Below are positions 42,779 to 53,815 of a stretch of DNA of 64,000 nt, in pieces. The number at the start of each line of letters is the position of its first letter. Within the stretch, counting starts at the first letter, position 1. The notes under the pieces are model-generated. The model worked only from the letters and a program-made list of their open reading frames with translations. It did not search any database and was not told the DNA's origin. Made by a program: the position numbers and the translations under genes. This DNA is from Dipteronia dyeriana (taxonomy: Eukaryota; Streptophyta; Magnoliopsida; Sapindales; Sapindaceae): assembly GCA_032871835.1 (NCBI GenBank), contig CM065299.1, forward strand, positions 45,706,706 through 45,770,705, read 5' to 3'.

Positions 42779-44039
42779 TGATCGATCTATTTCTATACAT
42801 GTTTTAGGTCCCCATTTCCTATTATTTGTGCTTTGTTCATGGGTGAAATCAGGTATTTTATGTGTTTGTTGAGCATGTGTAGGTCACATTCCATTCAAGA
42901 GGTGTTGGATGTTATTATGGATAAAAAGGAGTAAAAAGATCAAATTTTAGACCAGGACAGAATAGCCAAATTTTAGGGACCATATCTCTCAGTTCCGATC
43001 GAATTGTGTGTCCTACAACTTATGGATTGAAAGCCCCAAAAGTCTAGTTTCTGGTGCACTTAATGGATTGTAATTTCGGTATTCCTAGAAGAAGTCATGT
43101 GTAATTTAGTAACTGAAGATCAGTGCTGGAAAGTCAACCATGGGCTAGATTGTCGTTCATGCATAAGACCGACCCAGCGGTCTGAGGAGCGGTACATGGC
43201 AGAAGAATTTCGTGGTTTGGACCGTGGTGACCTACGGAGCGACCCAGGCTGCGGTTTGATGGATTTTTGGCTGAAAATCACTCTGAATTGGTCCAGATTT
43301 ATTCCAAAACTTTTCAAATCAAATTCTAATGATTTTAGAAGACCAAAACATATTTGGAAAACTTCTTAAACTTAAATTATGAATTAAACATCAAAAAGAG
43401 GAAATTCAATTTAGGAAAGGATTCTCATTCCTTGTTTCATTCTACTTTACCCATTGATGGATTTCCTAAACCTAAGAAGAATTGAGGGTTCACAAGGAAA
43501 AATCACCTATTAATACTTGATTAATGCTCTTTTGAATGAATGGATTTTATCTTTAGCATAGACCAGGTAAAGTATAAAATTTGGTTCTTATTTCCTACGC
43601 TTAAAGGGTTTCTGATCGTTGTTCACACCATAGACCAAGGGTGAATAGTTGTTGGGAACACGTGATTCATCCCGCGATCATACGATAATAGTCATATTAA
43701 AGATAAAGAATGAACCCTTGAATTGATTGAATCTTGTTTACAAATTAATTCCAAATAATGAGTGTTAATAATTGGGGATCATTGATGACCTAGTGCTTTC
43801 TCACCCTTGATCACAACCCAATCTTTACAATTGTTTTCATTAGTTTAATTTACTTTATTTTTTAGTTTAAACCAATCAAAATCAATCTTTTGGTTACTTT
43901 TAGTCTAGCTTTAATTAGAACTAGTATTTAACAATTAAATCTCTTTTCCTCAAGGGAACGATCCTTACTTGCTGCTGTGCATATCTTCACGATTCGTGCA
44001 CTTGCGATTATTGTTTTATAACTATGATTTCAAACACCA
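42779..44039 (+). repeat. 3' LTR of element H (1,261 bp)
   Basis: TGATCGATCTATTTC ... TTTCAAACACCA. The second half pairs with the 5' LTR. Around 43,140-43,265 it has a GC-richer patch with repeated 'gaccgacccagcggtctg', 'gaccgtggtgacc' and 'gagcgacccaggctgcgg' motifs, reminiscent of the GC-rich patches in the Sire LTRs. ORFs at 43,097-43,369 are compositional. Confidence 0.8.
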
Positions 44040-44099
44040 TTGTCCAACTTCCTTGAATTTTGATAAACCGTGAATCCTAGACAATTAATCACTATAAAG

Positions 44100-45933
44100 G
44101 AAATGTTGTTTTGATAAAGAATTGTTATATTTATTTTTTATTGAATGTACACGTCACTGACAGGCAAGACAATCCCTTAAAAAGATTGTTAGATGGGCAT
44201 CCAAGCTGGTAACTAGAAGACACTATCCAAGATATCACTAAGGAATAAGAACCCAAGTAAGTCTGAGCATGGGTACTAGACACATTATGTTCTACTCGGG
44301 ACATCACAAGAAACCTGAGTAAAAAAGTTCAACATACGTGAGTAAGCCCGAGAATCATACTCCAAAACGCAAAACATCCGTGAAAAAAAAAGTTTCTAGA
44401 AGGAAAAAACATCAAACTGGAAACAAATCCCAAATAGGGCAAAAACTCTACTATTCTAGAAGACTACTCGCCGATAACGAAATAAGTCCTAAACGGACTG
44501 TGCCATCAGAATCCCACTAAGATTCAAACTCGATCTTCACAAGGTCTCCGAAATAGGAAAAAAGATAAAGATGACTTCAACAAACAACCAGTCTTAATTA
44601 AATATAGAGAATGATGTAGAGAGACAGACTCAAAAGAGTAATCACTGTAAGAGAGAGGCAAGATAGATCGAGTGGTGTAATTAATCATTCAATACTGGAT
44701 TTGGCTCGTTTGTGCATTCAACCACACATGTACATTTCTCTGATCATTGGAGTTTTACCACGTAAACTCGTGTCATTATAACTTCAATTGCATTATCTTT
44801 CTCTTTCTCTTTTGATAAGTCATAACCGAATCCTTTGTTGGTGACTTTCTCACCCATCAAGAAATTGACGTCAATAATTGGCGCTAAAAGGAGGGTGAAC
44901 CTTCGATTTGTTTATGTAATGGCTGGTAGCGAAAGCAAAGACAGTTCCAGGGACATCCAAAAATCTCCAGATAATGCTCATATAGGTGGGACCACTCAGG
45001 ATCCCACCACAACAACCGGGAACCAACCGAGATCCCTGGCTAGTATCCAGTAAGTCCCTCCTACATGTGAGGATATAACGTGTCATTTTTGTGCTGTACT
45101 GCAACAGTTACTAATGGATACAGCGTAAGATGAAGTAGATCTATTGGCCGCAGAAGAGGCGCACCTAACAAATCCTTCATCAACTTTTAGGATCTGATCG
45201 GTTGTAGTTGGGTCGAAACCAGATGCACCAGTAGCCGTTAGGAACTCACGTCCAATCAACCAGACTGGAGGTACGATACACAACCTGGAAAAGGATCATG
45301 AAACATCTGCAGAGGATCAACCACACCAAAGGTGAAGCCACGGACAGGCGGGCTATGATAGGCACCGTAATAGATGACCGACGTAGAGATCGGTCATCAT
45401 CATCAGAGGATAGTAATCAACACCATCGTAAACGTTTCCTTGGGACCATACGCTTACAAGGTTTGGCTCGTGAGACTTGAGGGCAGAATGAAGAGAAGCT
45501 GGAAATAGGTATGGCAATCACTCGATAACTTAACCATCGCGGATAGCAGGTGGGCGACATAGATGTCGTGATTCAAAGCCTGACCCGAGAAGTTGAAAAC
45601 ATTAGATGTCAAATGGATATATGGATGCGTTGATTAGGCGATATAATATAATGAGCTGTCTGATGATGATTCTGATAGCCCTTTTACTTGAGGCATCCTA
45701 TGAACGCCATTCCTAGAGCGATTCAGTATGCCACACGTGAAATAGTTTAAAAAGGATACAAATCTTAAAGAGCATGTTAGATGATATAAGAGTAACATGG
45801 CCCAATATGCCCTTACCGATTATTTGTTGTGCATTAAATTCCCACAAATCCTTAAGGATACAGATTCAATATGGTTCGGGAGATTGCCTTCGGCGAGTAT
45901 TGGGAGTTTCTACGAGTTGAGCAGAACCTTTCT
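44100..45933 (+). mobile_element. Tat-lineage Gypsy fragment, plus strand (LTR, PBS, gag start)
   Basis: LTR about 44,145-44,876 (gtacacgtcactgacagg ... attgacgtcaata), PBS TGGCGCTAAAAGGAGGGTG (44,879), then gag from 44,921. The LTR, PBS position and gag are homologous to the minus-strand Tat element at 16-23 kb. It is cut at 45,933 by the Sire-3 LTR, and no continuation is found beyond Sire-3 (after 56,069). ORFs at 44,338 and on the minus strand are not supported. The left LTR limit is approximate. Confidence 0.78.
44921..45933 (+). pseudogene. Tat gag N-terminal remnant (plus copy)
   Basis: Starts MAGSESKDSSRDIQKSPDNA (ATG 44,921 in the frame of ORF 44,835). Broken frames then include SLTREVENIRCQM (compare LTREVENNRRQM in the minus copy), a NMPHVxxF-like segment and YGSGDCLRRVLGVSTS, which in another frame gives RLPSASIGSFYELS, aligning with the retrotransposon_gag core of the minus copy. 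Many stops. It ends at the Sire-3 insertion. Confidence 0.75.
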
Positions 45934-46138
45934 TGTTAGGTTTTAGTTTATGTTGGCATGAACTCCATATCAAATTGATGTTTACTTGTAATGACTTAGT
46001 TGTTTAGGTTCATGATGATTCAAGCTTCAAGGAAGAAGAAACAACAAGTCAAAGTAAGTTCTAAGTCTTCAAAGAGAAAGGATGCAATTTGGTTCTACAA
46101 AGGCATACTAAGGTCTTATTTTTCTCTTACAAGGCTTA

Positions 46139-46303
46139 GGCACACACACACATATCATATATTTGTGTCCCTTCATAGTTATGCACCTTTATAGGCACAC
46201 ACACATATCATATATTTGTTTTCCTGCATCGTTGTACACCTTTATAGGCACACACATAAAATTCATTCATATGTGTCCTTGCATCGTTGTGCACCATGTA
46301 TAA
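46139..46303. repeat. 53-55-bp tandem repeats, 5' LTR copy
   Basis: Three units, each starting GGCACACAC and containing tatcatatatttgt (or ttcattcatatgtgt), ctgcat.gttgtgcacc and ending in tata. The same three units occur at 54,021-54,184 in the 3' LTR, so the triplication predates insertion. Confidence 0.85.
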
Positions 46304-46896
46304 CATATTCACACACTTTAAGATGAATGCTCATGCATTGGTTTGGAAATAACATGTTTTAAAATATGCATGATTGGAAACTATCTCTATGTAGTGTGCA
46401 TTCTAGTGTGAATTGTGTTTGTGTGTGTATATGTTTGTATAACATAGATATTGAACTTGAATTTAGTCTTAAATCATTCTTGATTGAGTTTCATTCATTT
46501 TGGTTACTCATACTATTGATTTCATGTTCAAAGTCAAAAGATACTACATTTTCAACTCATGTTTCATACATTGTCTTCGTCTTCATATATCCAGTCGAAT
46601 TATTATTTTTTGGGTTATGTATCTTATATTTCCATGTCCGTGTGAGAGTTACGGTTTGTAATCCGTAAAAAGATTCAAATTCTGAGTTCGAAGGCCAGAG
46701 AACGGTCAAAGAACGTGGGGGAAGCGTGAGGGGTATGCACCATGGCCAAAAGGCAATGGAGGTGTGCATGCCTGAGATGGCACGTGTCCATCTTGGCCGC
46801 ACAACCTTGCTGCCCCGAGATGCCCACACGCCATCTCAAGGAAGCAATTCTAAAGGAGGGCAATTTGGTCTTTCTTACCTTCTTCTTTCCCACTCC

Positions 46897-46904
46897 TTTA
46901 TAAT
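46897..46904 (+). promoter_or_regulatory. Candidate TATA box of Sire-3 5' LTR
   Basis: TTTATAAT in a pyrimidine-rich context (cactcctttataatctctctcc). The 3' LTR reads cactctaaaatctctctcc, having lost the TATA through a small deletion. This fits a promoter that mattered only in the 5' copy, but the box is inferred from composition alone. Confidence 0.4.
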
Positions 46905-47833
46905 CTCTCTCCCTCTCACATTTCATTATAAGAAGAAATTCAAATCAAGTGTGCAGAATTTTTCTCTCTAAATTTTATCATCTTCCGAACACCATAACTT
47001 CCTCATTTGAACTCCGGTTTGTGTGATTCAAAGTTAAGAGTGTTTATCTATTCATCCTCCATCTTTTCTTTGAAGGTTTGAGTTAATTTTACTGCTGTTT
47101 TTTGTGTCTAATCATACAAAAATGGGACTGCACCTAGATCAACTAAGGTATTGATTTTCTCTCTAAGTTTTCTTATAAAACTTGGTCAATTGCCTTGGGT
47201 TTTCTTCTTCTACATATATTTGTATATTGTGAGTGTTTTGAACACTTTCAAAGCTAGGTTGAATTTCAATTGAAATCATTCATGTTGAGTTAGGTTTTGA
47301 TTTTGCCCATGTTATCACATGTTTGGGATTGTATTGTGCTAGCTTTGATTCTAGGACTATTTTGTGATCTTTGATTGATTGATTTTCTGAAAAATAGTTC
47401 ATCACATGTATTAGGCTCTCTTGGCCAAAATTCTCACATAATACATCTGCTTATGTTCTTTTGAGCTATTCATGTGCTTTGTTGAATCTATGATTAGGAA
47501 TATGCTATAGAAATTATGCTTAGATCTATTTGACATTGTCATATGATTTTAGCATGTTTTAGGATTTTGTGATTTAAAATTGATCTTGTGATTTGTTTAT
47601 CATATCTTGTGATTCAAGTTTAGATATATGCATGAATCTAGTTTGTGATTAATATTGATCATATCTTACATAATCTAGATTGACTACTCATGCATGATGA
47701 ACTAGACTATATGTGATTTGTGCATTCATGCTCATGTCTTGTATTTTCCATAGGATGTTTTGATCATAGCATTCTATGTTGCGTGCTTGTTTGTGTTTTG
47801 CATTCATGATCACCTAGATGCCTTGTGAGAAGG

Positions 47834-48128
47834 AAGTCTTGACAATAGGTGTGAGACCTATGGTGTTGAGCAAGTAGTCTTGGCAAGAGGTGTGAAGCCT
47901 TGGATTATCGAGCAATGAATTCTTGGCTAGAGGTGTGAAGCCTTGGATAGTCGAGCAATAAGTCTTGCTTTGAGTTGGGAGAACTCGGATAGGTGAGCAA
48001 GGAAGTCTTGACTAGAGTCAGGAAGACTCGGATAGTTGAGCAAGAAGTCTTGCCTTAGGTTGTGAAGATCCGGATAAGGTGAGCAAGAAAGTTTTGACAA
48101 GAGGTGTGAACTCGGATTGTTGAGCATA
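47834..48128. repeat. 42-bp minisatellite, seven units (5' LTR)
   Basis: Units of 39-44 bp with consensus near AGTCTTGACAAGAGGTGTG followed by AAGACTCGGATAGTTGAGCAAGA. Units 2 and 3 are the most alike ('aggtgtgaagccttgga' in both). The 3' LTR has six units. Confidence 0.9.
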
Positions 48129-48588
48129 GGGTGATGACTTCTAGAGTAGGATATGAGGGTAGTTTCTAGGTGAATAGGTCACTTGAGAGATTGTACTTGT
48201 CTTATCTACTAGTGGATTTTATTTTCCGGTGGTTGCTAGCCCGTGGATGTTTCCTCTTCGGAGGTTTACCACGTTATATCTTGTGTCAACTTTTCTCTAT
48301 CCCTATCTCTATAATATTTGTATTATGGATAGAACTCTTTATGTATGTTGACTTCATCTTTATAATATAGATTGTGTATGTGTTACAATTACTTGTTTGT
48401 ATCACACTTTACTTGTGTTTATATATTGATTAATTGTTTTTAATTAATATATATATTGTGATACAAGCAATCTAGAGGGACAAACTTTTGTTTGTTTCTA
48501 AGGGAGTCGAAAAAGGTGCCTAACCTATTCACCCCCCCCCCCCCTTTAAGTTAGCCTTGAGCATTTAACCGTGATTGTATTTTTCAGT

Positions 48589-48600
48589 TGGTATCAAAGC
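48589..48600 (+). promoter_or_regulatory. Primer-binding site, initiator-Met type (Sire-3)
   Basis: TGGTATCAAAGC, one mismatch from TGGTATCAGAGC, two bases after the LTR end TTTTCA and about 70 bp before the gag ATG. Confidence 0.88.
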
Positions 48601-48670
48601 AGGACACTAGATTGCACTTAGTGTGAGTCCGGGGTGATACTTTCACGGTTTTTGTAAGGCGTTTGAAGTC

Positions 48671-50381
48671 ATGGGTTTACAAGATGATGTAATGGCGGAA
48701 GGAGCCTCAAATACTAGGCCACCATTACTTCGTGGCACTAACTATGGGTATTGGAAGTTGAGGATGAAAGCCTACATCCGTTCTATTGATGAAAGGGCTT
48801 GGATGGTAGTGGAAAAGGTTATAGTCTTCCTACCAAGGTTTTAGAGGATGGAATGATACTCAAGCTAAGGAGTGAATGGACAACAAATGAGTTTGAGGTT
48901 GTAAAATTGCACCATCGTGCTATGAATGCCATATTTGGAGGAGTTGATGGGCATCAATTCTTCTAAATCCAAAATCTTGAATCCACAAAGGAAGAGAAGA
49001 AACCTTAGCGGTGAATAAATCGAGGCTTCAAATGTTGGCATCACAATTTGAAGGTTTAAGTATGGGTCAGGAAGAAAAGTTTGAAGACTTCCAATTTTGG
49101 CTTCTTAACATAGCTAACAAATGTCAAGCACTTGGAGTACCTATCTCAAAAGAGCTTTTAAATTGGAAAATCCTTAGGTCTCTTCCTAAGAGATTTAAAT
49201 CAAAGGTGATGGTCATTGAGGAAAGCAAGGATGTGGATAGTATGAACATCGATGAGTTGCTTGGGTCTCTCCAAACTTATGAGATGTGCTTGAAGCAAAA
49301 GATCAAGAGTAAGGGAATTGCTCTCAATGTTATTGAGGAGGAGAGTGATGATGAAAATGAAGAAATGGCACTCTTGGTTAGAAGGTTCAAGAAGTTTCTA
49401 AAGAAGAATGCCAAAACTAAAGGCAAGTCTTCTAAGGAAAAAGGAGTCAAGAGAACATCATTTCCAAGGATTGTGAAAAATAGTCAAGCCATGAACAAGA
49501 AAGAAGTTCAATGCTATAATTGTCAAGGTTTTGGTCACTTTGATAGTGAGTGCACCAAGAAGCCATCTAAGAAAGACAAGAAAGGCAAAGTGTTGGTGGC
49601 TACTTGGAGTGATGATAATTCTAGTGACAATGAGATCTCTAGTAGTGAGTCTTCAAGTGATGAAGAGTTGGTGAGCAACTTTATAGGTCTAACGGCTTCT
49701 CATTCTTCACTAGATGTTAGTAGTACAATATCTTTGAACAAGAACCTTGATGCGAATCATGATGGAAACTCTAGTTCCATTCCTACTAATCTTGAGTTGT
49801 TAAAAAAGATAGAAAAGCTTGAAGAAGCTAGAGACAATGCTCAAAGAGAAGTAGTTGAGAAGGATGATTTGATCAAGAAGCAACTAGATGAGTTTGTGGT
49901 TGTTACTCATAGACTTCTTGGTGAAAAAGGTGATATTATGAAGAAGTTGAGAGAACTTTAAATGATTTACCTTGAGAAGGATAATGTGATATCTTCTTTG
50001 AAGAAGAGAGAACAAGAATTGATGGAAGAGATAGACACAGCTAAGAAGGCTATCAAGGATTTAGTGAATGATTCGGTTAGTGTGTCTAGTGTTAGGAATC
50101 TTGTTAACTCTCATAGTGGCGAAGACGACTTGGTAGTTAAAGAGGAGCTCTTGGAAGCACCACTTCCTACACACTTTGATGAAGTCGTGATTGATAAGAA
50201 ACCACACAAGAAGAGAAGATCAAAAACCAAGAAGAAGTTGGCGAACAAGGTATCTTTGCAAACTCCTAGTGAAGCTAGTTCAACTCCAAAAGGTACAATC
50301 TCATCTTTTATTCCAATTTGCCATTATTGCAACACAATAGGTCACATTAAGCCTAGGTGTTATAAATATATTGAAAAATGA
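48671..50381 (+). pseudogene. Sire-3 gag (near intact)
   Basis: The start MGLQDDVMAEGASNTRPPLL at 48,671, then GTNYGYWKLRMKAYI (N-terminal gag motif), a frame change near 48,820-49,010, and a long ORF 49,011-49,961 (316 codons) with SRLQMLASQFEGLSMGQEEK, LLNIANKCQALGVP, ILRSLPKRFKSKVMVIEE (UBN2 domain), zinc knuckle CYNCQGFGHFDSEC, an acidic Ser-rich part and a coiled coil. A TAA at 49,959-49,961 is followed at once by ATG in the same frame, and 139 more codons include a basic segment and a second knuckle CHYCNTIGHIKPRC near the end. One frameshift region and one stop separate it from a complete gag of about 570 codons. Confidence 0.9.
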
Positions 50382-52289
50382 AAATTAGGAAATGAATCTA
50401 GGGATAAGGAGATTAAACTTCAACTTGAACATGCTAAGGCCTTGAAAGTTGAGAAACATGATAATTTTGCTAAGCATGAGAAAAAGTTGTGGAGTAGAAA
50501 GAATTCTAATATTGTTTAACTTGACAAAGCTTGTGTTGAAAATGTTAAGGAAGAGTGTGTTAATGATATTCTTTCTAATCAAGTCATTGAAGGACTTTAC
50601 TCTAGATTTAACATTGTTGTCAAGGATAATATTGGAAATGTTTGTGTAGGTACAACTAAGAACAAGTGGTTCAAGGGTGAGTGCTCTTATCACTAATATA
50701 AGAAGCACATATGAGATAGCTTTGAGGCTATATATCAATTGTGTTGAGAATTCTTGCTTGCTAGTTTTGAATACTCCATGTATTGATATGAACTTGGTTA
50801 TCTCACATCATGATTGTTATGATGGTCAAAATTTGTTGATTAACTTTGAAGAAGTTCTCTTGTTATATGTGTTGATTGAGTTGAGATATTATGCTTTTTA
50901 TACTCTTGTTGTGAAACATCGTTAACTTGGTGTCATGAAGACATTCAAGGCAAGAGTGCTCATAAAAAGGGCGGAAGTATGATATTTGGTGAATATAATG
51001 TGCAAAAAGGTATCTCTATACTCTAATGCATATTCTCTTAGATATTCATCTTTTGACTCAATTTTTGACATACATCTCATAGCATGTCATATTAGAGAAT
51101 TTTGTATAGCATACATATGGTTCTCATTGACATTTGCTATTTTAGGATCTAATAGTGATATTGTTCACATTGATCTTAACTTTGATGATTGTTTGTGTTT
51201 GGTATATTGAGTGTCATTACTTTTGAAAATATAATTTTCATATTTATTGAAAGCTACTCATTAGAGAAGTAATGATCTTGAATAAGTCTCTACTTATTGC
51301 TCTTAGATCATGTGCTTATGAGCCATAAGATCTTCGTTTTCTAAAAATTGCACCTTGCTTCTCTTATATGTTTTGCTAGTAGGTTGAGTTTACTAATATG
51401 TAAACATTGGATACATCTTGAAGTTTTTGTGCTTAAGTACATTTAAAATGACCTATGGTTAGTATCCATTTTGCTTCGGCAATTACATAGAACTCAATGA
51501 GCACCTTCATAAAAAGGGCTACATACCTTGGTTGTGAAAGCTACCCAATGTTGGAAAGAGCTACACCATTGTGATGAGTGAAAGCCGTCATGAAGTGAAT
51601 TTTTGTTTATGTAAAAAAAAATGGAAAAATCAAAGAAGTGTTGAAATGAAATCAATAATAATAAAAAAAAATCTTTGATTCAAAGCCTAAAAAGAAAAGG
51701 AGGAAGACTTAAAAAGTAGTTTAGTGGAAAATCAAATGAGCTCGGGTTGAAAAACAGAAATGGGATGAAGAGCCACATGCACACACACGCTTATATGTTG
51801 AAAATCTATTCTCTTAAAAGAAAAAATTCCGGATGAAGCATATCTCTCACACACACACTTTGTTTATCAATATGATGATATCTTTGCAATTGTTGAAGAA
51901 TTATGAGAGAACTTGAAAAATCTTTGTGTATCTCTCTTAGCATATGAAGCTTATTTTGTTGATATTTATTCAAATTGCTGGAATGTGTGATTGTGTGAAC
52001 TTCCTTGTGAACCTTATGCTATCATGAATCTTAGTCATGGCATTTATCAAGGGGGAGCATTGTATGCTAGACATTGTTCTCTTTTATGATATGTTCACAT
52101 GCTTCATTTTGTTACATGTTGGCATATTTTGACTTAATGATACTTGTAAGATATTACTCACTATCTTTGTCTTGCATGATGATTCATTTTTAAGTCATAT
52201 GTCAATGTTTTATATATTTGTGACTAATAAGCTTGTTTTGTCTTTCACTCACTTTTGTTTGTTTATAGCATCTTATTTCACAAGAACAA
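50382..52289 (+). other. Gap where pol should be (Sire-3)
   Basis: Just after gag, frame-broken sequence (50,385-50,700) still reads QLEHAKALKVEKHDNFAKHE and ends KNKWFKGECSYH, where a Sire protease would begin with its W...DSG.S.HMTG motif. Everything after that is missing. The rest (50,700-52,289) is AT-rich with no pol similarity; small ORFs on both strands lack motifs. A tract aaaaagggcgga near 50,974 and GGGGGAG at 52,051 look like degenerate polypurine tracts. Confidence 0.65.
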
Positions 52290-53815
52290 ATGGGAAGAAC
52301 TAAAGTCACCGGAAGTGGAAATCAATTGAATCCCATTGTGAAGGCCAAGTCAACCTCAAAGAGATCCAAAGCTTCAAGGTCAAAGGATTTAGGGATCTTT
52401 GCAACTAAGAAGATATTTCAAGAGAGAGGCATTGACTTAGGTAAATGTAAAGATTTTTATGTTCTTAAATGCATTAAGGATATAAATTGGGAATCTTGGG
52501 TGAGCATGCTAGAAATAGTGAATGACACTATTGTTAGAGAATTTTATCATAAATATAGAGAGAGTGCCACCTTATTCGATGCTTTGATGGATGTTAGAGG
52601 TGTTGTGTTTAGAGTTAACCTGGTAAACATTAACAAGTTTCTTGGGCTATCTAGTGATATTGATTCAAACTTTCTAGATGTTGATATCATTGAGAATCTT
52701 AATATCATGGGTAGAACTCTATGTGACAATGCTTCTTTTGAGTGGAAAGGTAAAGCATATATTAGTCAACATGAGTTAACTAAGGCAAGTGCATTTTGGC
52801 ATCTCTTCATTTGCACAAATATTATTGGATCTTCGAATTCAACCTATTCGAATAAAGACAAGATCAAAATAGTATATGCCTTAGTGACTAATCAACCTAT
52901 AAACCTTGGGGATTTGCTTATGTTTTATTTGGATAATGCAACTTTCTCAACTAGAGGAGATAAGAAGCTTGCATTATAGGGGTTTATAACTTCTTTGTAT
53001 TTAGCTCGTGGTGTTCAAAGTAGTGGAGATGATATGTTGGTACAACCCTTGGAAAAGTATAGTGATAAACGTGTGTCATACATGTCATATAAGGATAAGG
53101 GTAAGACATGTGATACTTTTGGACTTTTTAGTTCACAAGTTGATTGTCAAGAGACTAGCATAAACATTCTTCCGGATTGGGTTTTGCATTTGAAGAAGAA
53201 GGTTGATGAGCTTAGTGCTATAGTTGAAAAACAAGATGCTAGAATAAAAGAGTTGGAGGAGTGTATTGTATCAAGTACAAGACCACCTCTCAAGCATTTT
53301 GTTAGGTCAACTACATGCACATCTTTCTTTGGTGGATCTAGTAGCTAGTATTTGAGTCTCATGGTATGTTTCTTACTTTTTGGCATCATTTCATGTCAAA
53401 AAGGGGGAGAAAGAGTTGTTATGAATTGCTAGTTACTTAGCTTCCTTTTTATGTTGTTTTTGTGAACTTTTGGACTTTCAATGGGTTGTAATAATTAGTC
53501 TTAAGATTTGGTTAAAAATTCTTGTATTTGGCATGTATTGAGGGGGAGATACATGTATTTTTGGACTTAATTGTATATTCTTATCCATATTATGTGTTGC
53601 CATTTGTTGTTTTTCTCTTGTATATGCATTGTGCTTTGAGATGATTTGTAGGTTGCTTCAAAAGAAGATCAAGATGAAGTTCAAGAGTTGGTGAAGATTA
53701 GTTATAGGAATCTTACTCATTGTAATGTGAGGGAGTGATTTTTTGACCTATCTTCATTTTATATTTGTAGTAAATGTATAGGTGTTTTGACATGGAATTT
53801 GCCAAAGGGGGAGAT
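52049..53815 (+). promoter_or_regulatory. Repeated polypurine tracts (GGGGGAG) of Sire-3
   Basis: AAGGGGGAGCA at 52,049, AAAAAGGGGGAGAAAGAG at 53,398, AGGGGGAGA at 53,541 and AAAGGGGGAGA at 53,804, the last directly before the 3' LTR (TGTTAGG at 53,816). Only the last is needed as the plus-strand primer. Multiple copies of the tract upstream of the 3' LTR are a reported Sirevirus trait. Confidence 0.8.
52290..53348 (+). pseudogene. 3' ORF of Sire-3 in env-like position ('putative plant transposon protein'-like)
   Basis: 229 codons, one in-frame TAG (52,977-52,979), then 117 more codons in the same frame: 353 positions in all. The N-terminus is Lys/Ser-rich (GRTKVTGSGNQLN, KAKSTSKRSKASRSK). 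The middle has INWESWVSMLEIVNDTIVRE, FYHKYRE, MDVRGVVFRVNLVNINKFLG, ASAFWHLFICTNIIG and KIKIVYALVTNQPINLG, a pattern I recognise from plant retroelement-associated proteins annotated as 'putative plant transposon protein' (Pfam Transposase_32 type). The pattern continues across the TAG (FITSLYLARGV). The C-terminus has a heptad-like helix LHLKKKVDELSAIVEKQ. No signal peptide or membrane segment is evident. Function unknown. It lies about 19 bp after 'atcttatttcac' with no overlap to other ORFs. Confidence 0.72.

Larger units (their letters stand above)
38530..44039 (+). mobile_element. Element H: large non-coding LTR element with Athila-like gag remnants
   Basis: Two related LTRs in direct orientation (38,530-39,217, truncated at its left end; 42,779-44,039) enclose 3.56 kb. 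Inside are a PBS (39,224), a short gag-like coding patch (39,463-40,151), a 'aaagcgtttggtgggaggc' motif (about 40,445) and about 2.3 kb of non-coding sequence ending in a G-rich polypurine tract. There is no protease, RT, RNase H or integrase. It fits the LARD class (large retrotransposon derivative), probably derived from a Gypsy/Athila-type parent. Confidence 0.78.
45934..48586 (+). repeat. 5' LTR of Sire-3 (2,653 bp)
   Basis: TGTTAGGTTTTAGTTTATG ... TGTATTTTTCA, bounded by Tat gag on the left and the PBS on the right. Inside: three 53-55-bp repeats (46,139-46,303), a GC-richer patch (46,725-46,860), a TATA-like TTTATAAT at 46,897, seven 42-bp repeats (47,834-48,128) and CCTATTCA-C13 at 48,524-48,544. 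In the first 100 bp it differs from the 3' LTR at five positions by eye. ORFs at 46,000-46,971 are LTR sequence. Confidence 0.9.

Noticed and set aside
45083..45480. ORFs on both strands in the plus Tat gag region
   Set aside because: Fragments of a frameshifted gag. Only the segments that align with the minus Tat gag are supported.
46000..46194. 64-codon basic ORF present in both Sire-3 LTRs (also 53,882-54,076)
   Set aside because: Shared only because the LTRs are duplicates of each other. It sits upstream of the candidate TATA and shows no domain. Conservation is no higher than the surrounding LTR.
47834..48128. 42-bp repeats as a CRISPR array
   Set aside because: Units are contiguous, with no unique spacers, lie in a plant LTR, and occur again in the other LTR. 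This is a minisatellite.
52547..52729. Minus-strand ORF inside the Sire-3 3' ORF
   Set aside because: Antisense shadow of a recognisable coding sequence.
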